Counted from the stretch's first letter, positions 36,955 through 47,337 are shown. The stretch is DNA of 64,000 nucleotides from Dermacentor variabilis (GCF_050947875.1 NC_134569.1:14649131-14713130), one strand, 5' to 3'. Numbers and translations are program-made. The notes: generated from the letters alone by a model not told the origin.

Positions 36955-36987
36955 ATTATTATTATTATTATTATTAATAATAATAAT
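36955..36987. repeat. (ATT)n(AAT)n self-complementary microsatellite
   Basis: ATT units switch to AAT units, giving a perfect palindrome-like tract just after the SINE. Confidence 0.9.
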
Positions 36988-37234
36988 TTTCGCGTCTCAC
37001 CGTCGGCAGCGTTGGGCCAGGTTTCACTTTCTGACGCGGTATACTCGTCTCTGCTAGCAGGATTGCGCACGGCGCCATTGACGTGTCGCGTAATTGACGC
37101 TCTTTGCTCTTTCTTCGGTCCTCGCGGTTGTCGTGTTCTGTTGGTCCCTCACGTTCCCCGAGCTGAAAGAAGTGCAGCAAGCGGGGAGACGCTGGGGCTC
37201 GGCACGCGGCGTACTCACTCTTTCCTGCGGACAA

Positions 37235-37276
<42 letters not shown>

Positions 37277-37592
37277 ACTAAACGCGGCGGGGGAAAAAAA
37301 AGGCGGGGGAGGGGGTCTGAAATGCGTCAGCGAGGACCGAAACGTGTTCATTTTTGGCGGTTGAGGAAGTGAAACATTTAGGTTGTACGCATTTCATTGC
37401 CCTTCGCACTCGAGGGCAAATCAAATGAATTTACCGCTGTTCTTTCTTCTTTTGCCTCTGCTTTCATAGCTTTCAAGTTGCGATAAATAAATAAATAAAT
37501 AAATATCCGATACGCGCACGCCACCACAGCTCAAAGAAAGAAGCCGAGCACTCGAGGTGGCGTCCGTGTGCACGCGTACATGATATGTAAAA
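36988..37592. other. Unrecognised sequence with (CT)n tract
   Basis: A CT microsatellite lies at 37239-37274 and an ATAA repeat near 37485-37505. No gene is recognised. Confidence 0.5.
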
Positions 37593-38072
37593 GTGCCCCA
37601 CGTAGCTTGAGTCAAACAATAAAAAAATATGCAAACGCCACGTAGCTGGACAGAACCAAGATAACGTTGCTTACCGTCGCTCGGAGATACGCATATTTTG
37701 CATTCGGCCTAAATACATAATTAATCTTAATTATCTTCTCAAATTGAATAATTCGATGAAAAAGTCTCGGTGAGAAAATTGTAGAACAAAATGAAAAGCT
37801 CCCGATACAGCTTTCTGTTGCTCAGTACACGCTGCATGAAAGTGTTTTCCCAAGCATGAAAGAAACCCTGCAGTGCGCGAAGGGTGCCTCGAGCGATCAG
37901 TCGCGCGGCAATTTTGCGTAGGCAATCAATTGCGAGTAATTACGTAATTAGGCGCAATGCAAGAAGTGATCTGGGTATCTCCGAGCGACGGCAAACAACG
38001 TTATCTTTGTTCTGTCCAGCTACGTGGCGTTTGCACATCTTTCTATTGTTCGACTCGAGTTACGTGGGGCAC
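37593..38072. mobile_element. Long-armed MITE, about 480 bp
   Basis: The two ends are inverted copies about 140-150 bp long: 37593-37735 and 37930-38072. Shared blocks include GTGCCCCACGTA, GCAAACGCCACGTAGCTGG, ACAGAAC-AAGATAACGTTG and CCGTCGCTCGGAGATAC. The central 190 bp is unpaired and has no coding potential. No target-site duplication could be fixed, so the superfamily is unknown. Confidence 0.85.
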
Positions 38073-38734
38073 CCGGCGTGTCACGCACCGTGCACGGGAA
38101 CGCCGCCGAGGCCGCGCAGCGCGCGTGTTGGTGGAGCCCCCCGCCGGCGTAAGCGCGCGTCATCTTCTTTCGAGCACGCGTCCGCGCATGCGTGCACACA
38201 CGCTCGGCGCAGTCTGTATCAGCGCCGCCTGTTGTGTGCAGTAGCTGCGGCGCTGAGCACGTCATACGTGCGCGTGCTCTCCAGAAGTGCGTCTCTCCTT
38301 GTATGCAGCAGCACGTGCGTGCAGTTTGCAGGCCACTCTATAGAGGCACAAGTTGATACGTATGTTTGTGGCGGCTTCGCCTAAACCGGTCCACTCGAAA
38401 CGTGCAGTTTTCATTATACATGTAATTGATCTAAATCACATGCTAAAAATGTTTCGTTGGACATTGAATTATCTATCTCTGGCCGCAACGCTGCAAACAG
38501 TTCGGCGAGGCCGCACCGAATATACTTTATGCCTCCACCAAAATTAGGCTCATGCGAGTGACTGCTGTCGGGCAGTGGGCGAGTTTATAGCCGCAAGGAA
38601 TCGCTGGCGTCGTCCGATCTTCTCCCCGTGGCTTGATGACAGTCCAGTCGGGATGTACGCGTCTTCGCAAAAAAATGTGCTCGGTCGTGGTGATCGTGAC
38701 ATATGACAAGGAATTAGTTAACAAGTTCTTGGGT
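38073..38734. other. No recognised feature
   Basis: CpG-rich to 38280, then AT-richer; no gene or named repeat recognised. Confidence 0.4.
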
Positions 38735-38938
38735 TCCTTAACCACTTTCTCATTACGAGGGACGCTTCGGTGGGTGACTCCTTAGTAACTTTGACCGCGC
38801 CTGGGATCCCTTAACGTGCGCCTGAACCCAAGTACACACGAGCGGTCTTGCCCCTATCGAAACGTGGCCGCCGCGGTAGGATCGCACCGGCGACCTCGAG
38901 CTCAGCGCCATATTGACTAAGCTACCGCGGAGGGTTTT
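38735..38938 (-). mobile_element. Diverged Ruka-type SINE, minus strand
   Basis: Read on the minus strand, the head CCGCGGTAGCTTAGTCAATATG leads to a B-box-like GGTGCGATCCTACC, then a body related to the other copies (TTTCGATAGGGGCAAG, CGCACGTTAAGGGATCCCAGG, CTCGTAATGAGAAAGTGGTT). The tRNA head differs from the copy at 34935, perhaps a different subfamily. Confidence 0.75.
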
Positions 38939-39336
38939 ACGAGGCATGTACTGGCCGCAAGTTTTATTGTACGACTTGCACCTGTAATGTTAACGGAAAG
39001 CTGCAGTTAGTATTTCGCCATCGACCATTGCTGAGAAATGGCGTAAAAGCCCACAGGCTGATTTTTTTGTGTGTGTAATTTTGCAGCCAATTCGTTACGT
39101 CGGCCACTTCGTTCCGGCAAATTAAGACCAAGGAACGTTCTATAAGTATATCGGTTTTATTACTGGTTACGTGTTTTATGAACCGTGTACCGTGTTGCGT
39201 TTCGCCTGCGACACGTGGTTTTGCCGGCGCGACTGCGGCGGGGCGGCAGACATTTTGGCCCGATCGTCGTCGCCGCAACACTCATCGGCAGGTGTTTCCA
39301 GGCGCGACTGCGGCGATGCGACCGCAAAAGATCACC

Positions 39337-39520
39337 CTCTCATTCCAGTCATTGTGCCCGAAACAGGCGATGCCAAAGCAGGGACCATCCTCTCATTCCA
39401 GTCATTGTGCCCGAAACAGGCGATGCCAAAGCAGGGACCATCCTCTCATTCCAGTCATTGTGCCCGAAACAGGCGATGCCAAAGCAGGGACCATCCTCTC
39501 ATTACAGTCATTGTGCCCGA
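39337..39520 (+). repeat. 53-bp direct repeats in U3 of the 5' LTR (3 full units plus a partial)
   Basis: Units start CTCTCATTCCAGTCATTG and end GCAGGGACCATC. Three are identical by eye; the partial fourth has TTACAG for TTCCAG. The tract is repeated in the 3' LTR at 45418-45601. Its position upstream of the TATA box would fit enhancer-like repeats, an inference only. Confidence 0.93.
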
Positions 39521-39664
39521 CCGGCAGCGCTACAACAGGGTGCTACGAGATCGTGCTCGTCATGGTGCTACGGCATCGCTACGACAGTGTGCGTCACCAT
39601 TAGCCCATTGTACATTCACGTGCTCGTCTTTTGAGGGGTTCCTTCTTGCCCTCAACTGCGAGAG

Positions 39665-39672
39665 TATAAAAA
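39665..39672 (+). promoter_or_regulatory. TATA box of the 5' LTR
   Basis: TATAAAAA within U3, 117 bp upstream of the AATAAA. The 3' LTR counterpart lies at 45746-45753. This is the likely pol II promoter driving the genomic transcript. Confidence 0.7.
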
Positions 39673-39781
39673 CAGCTGCCCCCGGACGCAAAAGGGAGGG
39701 CTCCGATTTCTTCTGTTGAGTGAAGTGCTCTCCCGTCTCTCTACTTCGGTCAACCTGACCGCCAACTCTTTGCGATGTTAA

Positions 39782-39787
39782 AATAAA
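39782..39787 (+). terminator. Polyadenylation signal AATAAA in the 5' LTR
   Basis: Canonical hexamer; the functional copy for full-length transcripts would be the 3' LTR one at 45863-45868. Confidence 0.6.
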
Positions 39788-39961
39788 CAAGTTGTTTTGT
39801 TGTTACCAGTCGACTCATGCTTTGCCGGGACCTTCGGATGCTTCCAGTTGTACCCCAGGCCGCCAGGCCAACGCTACCCTTGGGGCTTGCGACCCAGGTA
39901 CAACCACGGGCGTCAGCGCCGAGTTCCCAACAGATCGTACCAGCAGTCCGATCCAAACATC

Positions 39962-39982
39962 TGGTTGGCAGCGGTGGGATCG
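39962..39982 (+). promoter_or_regulatory. Candidate primer-binding site (tRNA-Leu-like)
   Basis: TGGTTGGCAGCGGTGGGATC begins 2 nt after the LTR. From memory, GGCAGCGGTGGGAT complements the 3' end of a eukaryotic tRNA-Leu (…ATCCCACCGCTGCC-A-CCA), with one extra T after TGG. The tick tRNA set is needed to confirm the primer. Confidence 0.55.
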
Positions 39983-39998
39983 CCTCCGACTTCAAACA

Positions 39999-40022
39999 AC
40001 TGTCTGCCAGCGGTGAGATCGC
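39999..40022 (+). repeat. Second, diverged copy of the primer-binding-site segment
   Basis: CTGTCTGCCAGCGGTGAGAT matches the first copy with four differences over 23 bases. A third, weaker echo (CTGGTTGCCTGCAGCGG) lies at about 40115-40131. Confidence 0.6.
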
Positions 40023-40313
40023 GACAACGGAGGCCAGCAGCGAAGAGATGCAGTTGACTGTATGCTGAGCAGCTCAACGACGATCCGGGAGCAGTGCAAC
40101 GAGCCCTGTGTGATGACTGGTTGCCTGCAGCGGAACGACTGCGCTGGACTCTTGGCTGCGAGGTTTGGTGAGTGCGGGACTTTCTTCTTCTGAGCTTTGC
40201 CAGGCTTTTGTTAGTGTCAGAAACAGAGCTGGTAATTGTGGTTGTCGTTGCTGCCGGGTTAGTTTGCGGCAAGACAATAGTAAGCAGTAGAGAAAGCAGC
40301 ATTCAGAGCAGCC

Positions 40314-43300
40314 ATGGATTTGAAGTCGTTGCGCAAACCGAAATTGTTGGAGCTTGCAAGAGAGTTGGGTCTGGATGTCTCAGACAAACTAAGAAAACCA
40401 GAACTGATAAAGGCTATTCTTGAGTTAGAGGCTGAGGATGACGAGCTGTCGGAATGCCTTGAGACCATTGAAGAGAGAGAGACTGCAAAAAGACAGGAGC
40501 GCGAACTTAAAGAGCAAAAAGAAAAAGAAGAGCGCGAACGTAAAGAACAGAAAGAGCGAGAGCAACAAGAGAAAAAAGAAGAGCGTGACCGTCAACACGC
40601 TTTGGAAATGAAGCGTCTCGAGATAGAGATGGAACGCGCTCGTAATGGAAGTCAGGCACACGGTGCAGGAGAACGAGTATTGTTCAAAATGACTGACCTG
40701 ATGCGGCCGTTTAAGCTTGGAGAGGACATTGGTTTGTTCCTGGTTAACTTTGAGCGAACGTGCGAGAAGCAGGGGTTCTCTCGGGAAACGTGGCCACAGC
40801 GCTTGCTCACTTTGTTACCCGGCGAGGCGGCCGACGTAGTCGCTCGCTTGGATAGAGAGGAAGCAGAGGATTTCGACAAAGTAAAATCGAGTCTGCTAAA
40901 AAAGTACCGGCTGTCTGCGGAGGCGTTCCGTCGGAAGTTTCGGGAAAATGAGAAAGGCAAAAGTGAGTCATATACAGAGTTTGCGTATAGGCTTATGTCG
41001 AACATGCAGGAGTGGCTCAAAGAAGAGAAAGCGTTTGGTGACCACGATAAAGTTCTGCAGTGTTTCGGGCTAGAACAGTTTTATAGTCGGTTACCGGAGA
41101 ACGTGCGATACTGGGTCTTGGATAGGCCAGACGTTTGTACGGTGGCTAAAGCCGCTGAGCTAGCCGAGGAGTTTGTGACGCGTCGGGCTCGCGGAGCTAA
41201 GGACGGTCAAAAGGGTGAATTTGGCTCGAAGTTTGAGAGGCCGAAGTTCACGCCCATGAGATTAAAGGGGGACACGCGTAGTGCGGATGCGAGTGAAAGC
41301 AGTCCGACCAGACGTAAAGAGACGGCGGCAGCCAAACGCAGAAAGCGGTTCGAGATGAGGCGAGCGGGCGTTTGTTATACGTGCCAGAAGCCGGGTCACT
41401 TTTCGGCGCAGTGTCCGGAAACAACACCAAAAGTTGTGTTTTTTTCAATAGGCAGCACTGACGAGAACATGAAGCTTCTCGAGCCTTACATGCGAGACCT
41501 CCTCGTGAACGGGAAAGAGTGCCGAGTGCTTCGCGATTCCGCAGCAACGATGGATGTAGTTCACCCGTCTTACGTAGAACCCCATATGTTCACGGGCGAG
41601 TGCGCATGGATCAAGCAAGCCGTGGAAGCTCATAGCGTGTGTCTGCCGGTAGCAAAAGTGCTTATTGAAGGACCTTTCGGAGCGCTTGAGACGGAGGCGG
41701 CAGTGTCATCTATGCTGCCCCCCCAGTACCCGTACCTATTTTCAAACAGGTCCGATCACCTCCTGCGCGAGAAGGGGCTTTTGTTTGGTGAAGCTAGTGT
41801 TCAGGCCTTAACCAGATCGAAGGTTCGGGAGCTCGCTGCAAAGGCGGTAGTTGCGGGGCCGACGTTATCAAACAACGAAAAAGGGTCAGAGGCGCAGCAA
41901 GCTGATATTCAGAGCACGCCCGAACTGAATAAAATTGAGTCTGTAGCGTTGAAGGCGCCAGATACTGGAGAGGAAAATCCCGATTCGGGAAAGTTAGAAG
42001 AGCTATCTACTGATTTGCTCATCGCGCCTACGTCAGACGGACTTGATAGGTTGCTCAAAGTCAGCCGGTCGGCTTTGATAGCCGAGCAAAAAAAGGATGG
42101 CAGCCTGGAAAACGTGCGCTGCAATGTCAAAGAAGGTATCGCCAGGAAAACTGCGCGTTTTGTGGAAAGAGGTGGAGTCCTGTACCGGAAGTATCTAGAC
42201 CGAAGAGGAGTGGAGTTGATCGTGCCTCAATGCTATCGTCAGGATCTGTTGCGCTTGTCGCATGGGGGTTCGTGGTCCGGACACCTAGGAGTTAAGAAAA
42301 CTAAGGACCGTCTCTTGCAAGAGTACTATTGGCCAGGGTGTTTTCGGGACGCAGACCATTTCGTGAGGACATGTGACACTTGTCAGCGGGTGGGCAAACC
42401 AGGGGACAAATCGAGGGCGCCGTTGAAATTGGTACCTATCATTACGGAGCCTTTTAGACGGCTCGTTATTGATACTGTGGGACCTCTGCCGGTAACAGCC
42501 ACGGGGTACAGACACATTTTGACTGTGATCTGCCCAGCGACAAAGTTCCCTGAAGCAGTGCCGCTTAAAGAACTCAGCTCAGTTGAGATAGTTAATGCAC
42601 TACTGTCCATATTTGCGCGAGTTGGTTTTCCTGCGGAAATCCAATCAGATCAGGGCACAGTGTTTACTAGCGCTTTGACGACAACTTTTCTCGAAAGGTG
42701 TGGGGTAAAGCTGTTACACAGCTCAGTGTACCACCCACAGTCGAATTCCGTTGAGAAGCTCCACTCCGTCATGAAGCGCGTGTTGAGAGCGTTGTGTTTT
42801 GAACATCGAACTGACTGGGAGCTGTGTCTGCCTGGGGTGATGTTTGCTTTAAGGACCGCGCCGCATGCGGCTACGGGGTTTTCGCCAGCTGAACTGGTGT
42901 ACGGTCGCTCGCTTCGATCTCCGCTTCGCATGCTTCGAGAATCGTGGGAAGGTAGGGGCGACGACCCAGTCGTGGTGGAGTACGTGCTTAAGCTTTTCGA
43001 ACGCTTAAGAAGGGCACAGGAGTTGTCAGGTGAAGCAATGACAAAGGCCCAGCAGAGGGCCAAGGTTTATTATGATCGGACAGCCAGGGCCCGTCGTTTT
43101 GAGGTTGGCGATGAGGTCATGATATTGCGCACATCGCTAAACAACAAACTAGACGTGCAGTGGGAGGGCCCAGCGCGAATTGTTCAGAAACTGTCGGACG
43201 TTAACTACGTGGTAAGTCTGCCAGGAAAGCGGAAAGCACAGCAAGTTTACCACTGTAATCTGCTCAAACCTTATAGACAAAGGGAAGCAGTGGTGTGCAT

Positions 43301-44789
43301 GATGGTAAACGTTCCTGAAGAGCTTCCGGTCGAGCTTCCGGGACTAGGCTCAGTGACGAACAGGGAAGACACCGGTCCAGTCATTAGTGACCTTATCAGT
43401 AAAGCACCGCTGTCGCCTGAGCAGAAAACCGAACTACACCAGCTATTACAAGAGTTTCAAGGTCTGTTCTCTGAGAGGCCTGGTAGGACTTCGGTACTTA
43501 CTCATGATATAGAACTTACCTCCCCAGAGCCAGTACGATCCAAGGCGTATCGGGTGTCACCCCGCCAGAGCGATATTATGGAGGCTGAGGTAAAGAAAAT
43601 GCTACAGCTCGGTGTTATTGAGGCAGGTGAGAGTGATTATACCTCCCCTTTGATTTTAGTTGAGGTACCGGGCAAGGAACCTCGTCCTTGCGTCGACTAC
43701 CGCAGGCTTAATTCCATCACTAAGGATCAAATTTATCCGATCCCTAACATCGAGGAGCGCCTTGAGAAAGTTAGTAGCGCTCAGTTTATTTCCACCCTAG
43801 ATCTTGTCAGGGGTTATTGGCAGGTTCCACTTACAGAAGAGGCTAGTAGGTATGCGGCGTTCATTTCACCAATGGGAACATTCCGTCCTAAAGTGTTGAG
43901 TTTTGGTTTGAAGAACGCGCCATACTGTTTTTCAAGTCTCATGGATAAAGTGTTGCGGGGACAGCAAGAATTCGCTTTACCGTATCTAGACGACGTAGCG
44001 ATATTCTCCGCATCCTGGTCTGAGCATATGACACACTTGCGGGCAGTGCTAACCCGCCTGCGCGAAGCAGGCTTGACAGTAAAGGCTCCTAAGTGCCAGT
44101 TAGCACAGGCCGAGGTTGTCTACCTCGGTCACGTGATTGGTCAGGGTCGTCGCCGCCCCTCTGAAATAAAAGTGGCCGCTGTGCGAGACTTTCCGCAACC
44201 GCGCACAAAGACCGATATTCGGTCGTTCTTAGGTGTCGCCGGCTACTATCAGAGGTACATCCCTAGGTACTCTGATATCGCGGCTCCCCTGACGGATGCT
44301 CTAAGAAAGACAGAGCCTCAAACAGTCGTCTGGGACGAGACAAAGGAAAGAGCTTTTAGCGCCCTAAAGAGTGCCCTAACAAGCCAGCCTGTGCTACGAT
44401 CGCCAGACTATACAAAAGGGTTCATTGTTCAGTGCGATGCTAGTGAGCGAGGCATGGGCGTTGTACTGTGCCAACGGGAAAATGGAGAAGTAGAACACCC
44501 CGTCCTGTATGCTAGTCGTAAGCTGACCAGTCGTGAGCAGGCGTATAGCGCCACCGAGAAAGAGTGTGCGTGTCTCGTGTGGGCCGTTCAGAAATTGTCA
44601 TGCTATCTAGCCGGCTCGAGGTTTATCATTGAGACGGATCACTGCCCTCTCCAATGGCTGCAGACCATCTCTCCCAAAAATGGCCGCCTCCTGCGCTGGA
44701 GCCTCGCTTTACAACAATATTCCTTTGAGGTGCGTTACAAAAAGGGGAGTCTCAACGGTAACGCCGATGGCTTAAGTCGAAGCCCCTAA
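40314..44789 (+). CDS. Gag-Pol polyprotein (Gag, protease, integrase, RT, RNase H)
   Basis: The 1491-residue single-frame polyprotein would supply particle protein and enzymes for reverse transcription and integration. Residues 40-115 are Glu/Lys/Arg-rich and probably coiled coil. Residues 120-293 are a Gag region resembling SCAN (LEQFYSRLPENVRYWV at 253-268). A CCHC knuckle is at 354-367 (CYTCQKPGHFSAQC). The protease candidate is at D408-S409-A410, in place of the usual D-S/T-G. Integrase, 590-990: zinc site H650/H657/C687/C690, catalytic D720, D779 and E814, GPY/F-like module at 949-985. RT, 1030-1270: VDYRRLN at 1127, D1163, YLDD at 1224-1227. RNase H, 1365-1490: D1375, E1415, D1442, D1485. 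No internal stop or frameshift. Gag and Pol are fused without a recoding site. The start is the first ATG of the frame after the leader. Identification is strong; activity is untested. Confidence 0.97.
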   Translation: MDLKSLRKPKLLELARELGLDVSDKLRKPELIKAILELEAEDDELSECLETIEERETAKRQERELKEQKEKEERERKEQKEREQQEKKEERDRQHALEMKRLEIEMERARNGSQAHGAGERVLFKMTDLMRPFKLGEDIGLFLVNFERTCEKQGFSRETWPQRLLTLLPGEAADVVARLDREEAEDFDKVKSSLLKKYRLSAEAFRRKFRENEKGKSESYTEFAYRLMSNMQEWLKEEKAFGDHDKVLQCFGLEQFYSRLPENVRYWVLDRPDVCTVAKAAELAEEFVTRRARGAKDGQKGEFGSKFERPKFTPMRLKGDTRSADASESSPTRRKETAAAKRRKRFEMRRAGVCYTCQKPGHFSAQCPETTPKVVFFSIGSTDENMKLLEPYMRDLLVNGKECRVLRDSAATMDVVHPSYVEPHMFTGECAWIKQAVEAHSVCLPVAKVLIEGPFGALETEAAVSSMLPPQYPYLFSNRSDHLLREKGLLFGEASVQALTRSKVRELAAKAVVAGPTLSNNEKGSEAQQADIQSTPELNKIESVALKAPDTGEENPDSGKLEELSTDLLIAPTSDGLDRLLKVSRSALIAEQKKDGSLENVRCNVKEGIARKTARFVERGGVLYRKYLDRRGVELIVPQCYRQDLLRLSHGGSWSGHLGVKKTKDRLLQEYYWPGCFRDADHFVRTCDTCQRVGKPGDKSRAPLKLVPIITEPFRRLVIDTVGPLPVTATGYRHILTVICPATKFPEAVPLKELSSVEIVNALLSIFARVGFPAEIQSDQGTVFTSALTTTFLERCGVKLLHSSVYHPQSNSVEKLHSVMKRVLRALCFEHRTDWELCLPGVMFALRTAPHAATGFSPAELVYGRSLRSPLRMLRESWEGRGDDPVVVEYVLKLFERLRRAQELSGEAMTKAQQRAKVYYDRTARARRFEVGDEVMILRTSLNNKLDVQWEGPARIVQKLSDVNYVVSLPGKRKAQQVYHCNLLKPYRQREAVVCMMVNVPEELPVELPGLGSVTNREDTGPVISDLISKAPLSPEQKTELHQLLQEFQGLFSERPGRTSVLTHDIELTSPEPVRSKAYRVSPRQSDIMEAEVKKMLQLGVIEAGESDYTSPLILVEVPGKEPRPCVDYRRLNSITKDQIYPIPNIEERLEKVSSAQFISTLDLVRGYWQVPLTEEASRYAAFISPMGTFRPKVLSFGLKNAPYCFSSLMDKVLRGQQEFALPYLDDVAIFSASWSEHMTHLRAVLTRLREAGLTVKAPKCQLAQAEVVYLGHVIGQGRRRPSEIKVAAVRDFPQPRTKTDIRSFLGVAGYYQRYIPRYSDIAAPLTDALRKTEPQTVVWDETKERAFSALKSALTSQPVLRSPDYTKGFIVQCDASERGMGVVLCQRENGEVEHPVLYASRKLTSREQAYSATEKECACLVWAVQKLSCYLAGSRFIIETDHCPLQWLQTISPKNGRLLRWSLALQQYSFEVRYKKGSLNGNADGLSRSP

Positions 44790-45273
44790 CGTAGGAATCA
44801 GCCTCAAAATTGTTTGTTACTGATGTTTTTCTTCCTGAGGCAGGATTTTTTTTAACATATTGCTTTTGTTTAGTGTTTCAAAGTGATGATATGCTTTCTA
44901 GTGCAATTTTCCAATTTGTGGACGCGTTCTGAGTGATGCTAGACTACTGTAAGGAACTAGGCAGTGGTATAAAAGGGGAAAGAGCCTGGCAGGGCTTAGT
45001 GAGGGTTGTGCCGTGCTTGCTGACTGAGCGGTTGAGTTTCAGCGTAGTTCTAACGCTTACCGGGAACGAGAACAAAAATGTGAACTCTCCCGAAGTCACT
45101 TTGCAGTGTCCCGTGCGAACCTGAACAAGAGAACGAGGCCTTCTCTGTGCGCTGCGCTCAAGAAACGTCGAGGGACGCCCGACTTCGGTTATGAGCATCA
45201 TCGAGCGACATCCCTCCGGACAGCGGATGCAGTCCCCTGTCCATCGGGATCTCCTTCCCCCGGCGGGGCGGTC
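44790..45273 (+). other. 3' untranslated region of the LTR retrotransposon
   Basis: 484 bp with no envelope-like frame, so the element looks like a retrotransposon, not an enveloped virus. It contains a good TATAAAAG at 44968-44975, which would direct a short transcript into the 3' LTR if used. Confidence 0.8.
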
Positions 45274-46040
45274 TGTTGCGTTTCGCCTGCGACACGTGGT
45301 TTTGCCGGCGCGACTGCGGCGGGGCGGCAGACATTTTGGCCCGATCGTCGTCGCCGCAACACTCATCGGCAGGTGTTTCCAGGCGCGACTGCGGCGATGC
45401 GACCGCAAAAGATCACCCTCTCATTCCAGTCATTGTGCCCGAAACAGGCGATGCCAAAGCAGGGACCATCCTCTCATTCCAGTCATTGTGCCCGAAACAG
45501 GCGATGCCAAAGCAGGGACCATCCTCTCATTCCAGTCATTGTGCCCGAAACAGGCGATGCCAAAGCAGGGACCATCCTCTCATTACAGTCATTGTGCCCG
45601 ACCGGCAGCGCTACAACAGGGTGCTACGAGATCGTGCTCGTCATGGTGCTACGGCATCGCTACGACAGTGTGCGTCACCATTAGCCCATTGTACATTCAC
45701 GTGCTCGTCTTTTGAGGGGTTCCTTCTTGCCCTCAACTGCGAGAGTATAAAAACAGCTGCCCCCGGACGCAAAAGGGAGGGCTCCGATTTCTTCTGTTGA
45801 GTGAAGTGCTCTCCCGTCTCTCTACTTCGGTCAACCTGACCGCCAACTCTTTGCGATGTTAAAATAAACAAGTTGTTTTGTTGTTACCAGTCGACTCATG
45901 CTTTGCCGGGACCTTCGGATGCTTCCAGTTGTACCCCAGGCCGCCAGGCCAACGCTACCCTTGGGGCTTGCGACCCAGGTACAACCACGGGCGTCATCGC
46001 CGAGTTCCCAACAGATCGTACCAGCAGTCCGATTCAAATA
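45274..46040 (+). repeat. 3' LTR, 767 bp
   Basis: Near-identical to the 5' LTR. TATA at 45746-45753, AATAAA at 45863-45868, 53-bp repeats at 45418-45601. Its last bases read AATA where the 5' LTR has AACA. Confidence 0.96.
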
Positions 46041-46044
46041 ACCG

Positions 46045-47060
<1,016 letters not shown>

Positions 47061-47337
47061 GCCTCAGAACCGTTCGCGAAGCCCAGCCAACAGATGTTGC
47101 TTTGTTGTCTTCGTGTGCTACTCGACTAAATATCGACCCGTCCCGCTTATTCCCTCTCGAACAACGCGTAGCAAAGGTCCCAACTTTTCCAGCCTTGAGG
47201 TTGGATGTACGAAGGCTTATTGGTTCGAGGGCTCAGCTGGGATATCACGTACTGCACGACGACGGCAGTATACCCGTTCCGCGTCCATGGCCACGAGCGT
47301 CGGTATCCATCACTTGCAGTGCTATAGGTTAAACATG

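Larger units (their letters stand above)
39193..39959 (+). repeat. 5' LTR, 767 bp
   Basis: Offset to the 3' LTR is exactly 6081 bp. Differences seen by eye are G39916/T45997, C39953/T46034 and C39958/T46039. It begins TG and ends CA. A TATAAAAA box at 39665-39672 and an AATAAA at 39782-39787 suggest U3, R and U5 in the usual order. Confidence 0.96.
39193..46040 (+). mobile_element. Complete Ty3/gypsy-type LTR retrotransposon with integrase before RT
   Basis: The 6848-bp element starts TGTTGCG and is bounded by two 767-bp direct LTRs. It is flanked by a perfect 4-bp target duplication ACCG (39189-39192 and 46041-46044). Between the LTRs lie a 354-bp leader with a primer-binding-site candidate, one uninterrupted Gag-Pol frame and a 484-bp 3' untranslated region. 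A purine tract before the 3' LTR is weak (CGGCGGGGCGG at about 45261-45271). With an intact frame, near-identical LTRs and intact target duplication, the copy looks recent and possibly active. Pol sequence is Ty3/gypsy-like, domain order is PR-INT-RT-RH; the closest described group by order is Gmr1-like. Confidence 0.96.

Noticed and set aside
39171..39719. Open frame spanning the 5' LTR, repeated in the 3' LTR
   Set aside because: It is the LTR itself; the three phases are all open across the 53-bp repeats and nothing resembles a protein.
44790..45273. Envelope-like third frame of the LTR element
   Set aside because: Only 484 bp remains between Pol and the 3' LTR and no long frame or membrane segment is seen there.
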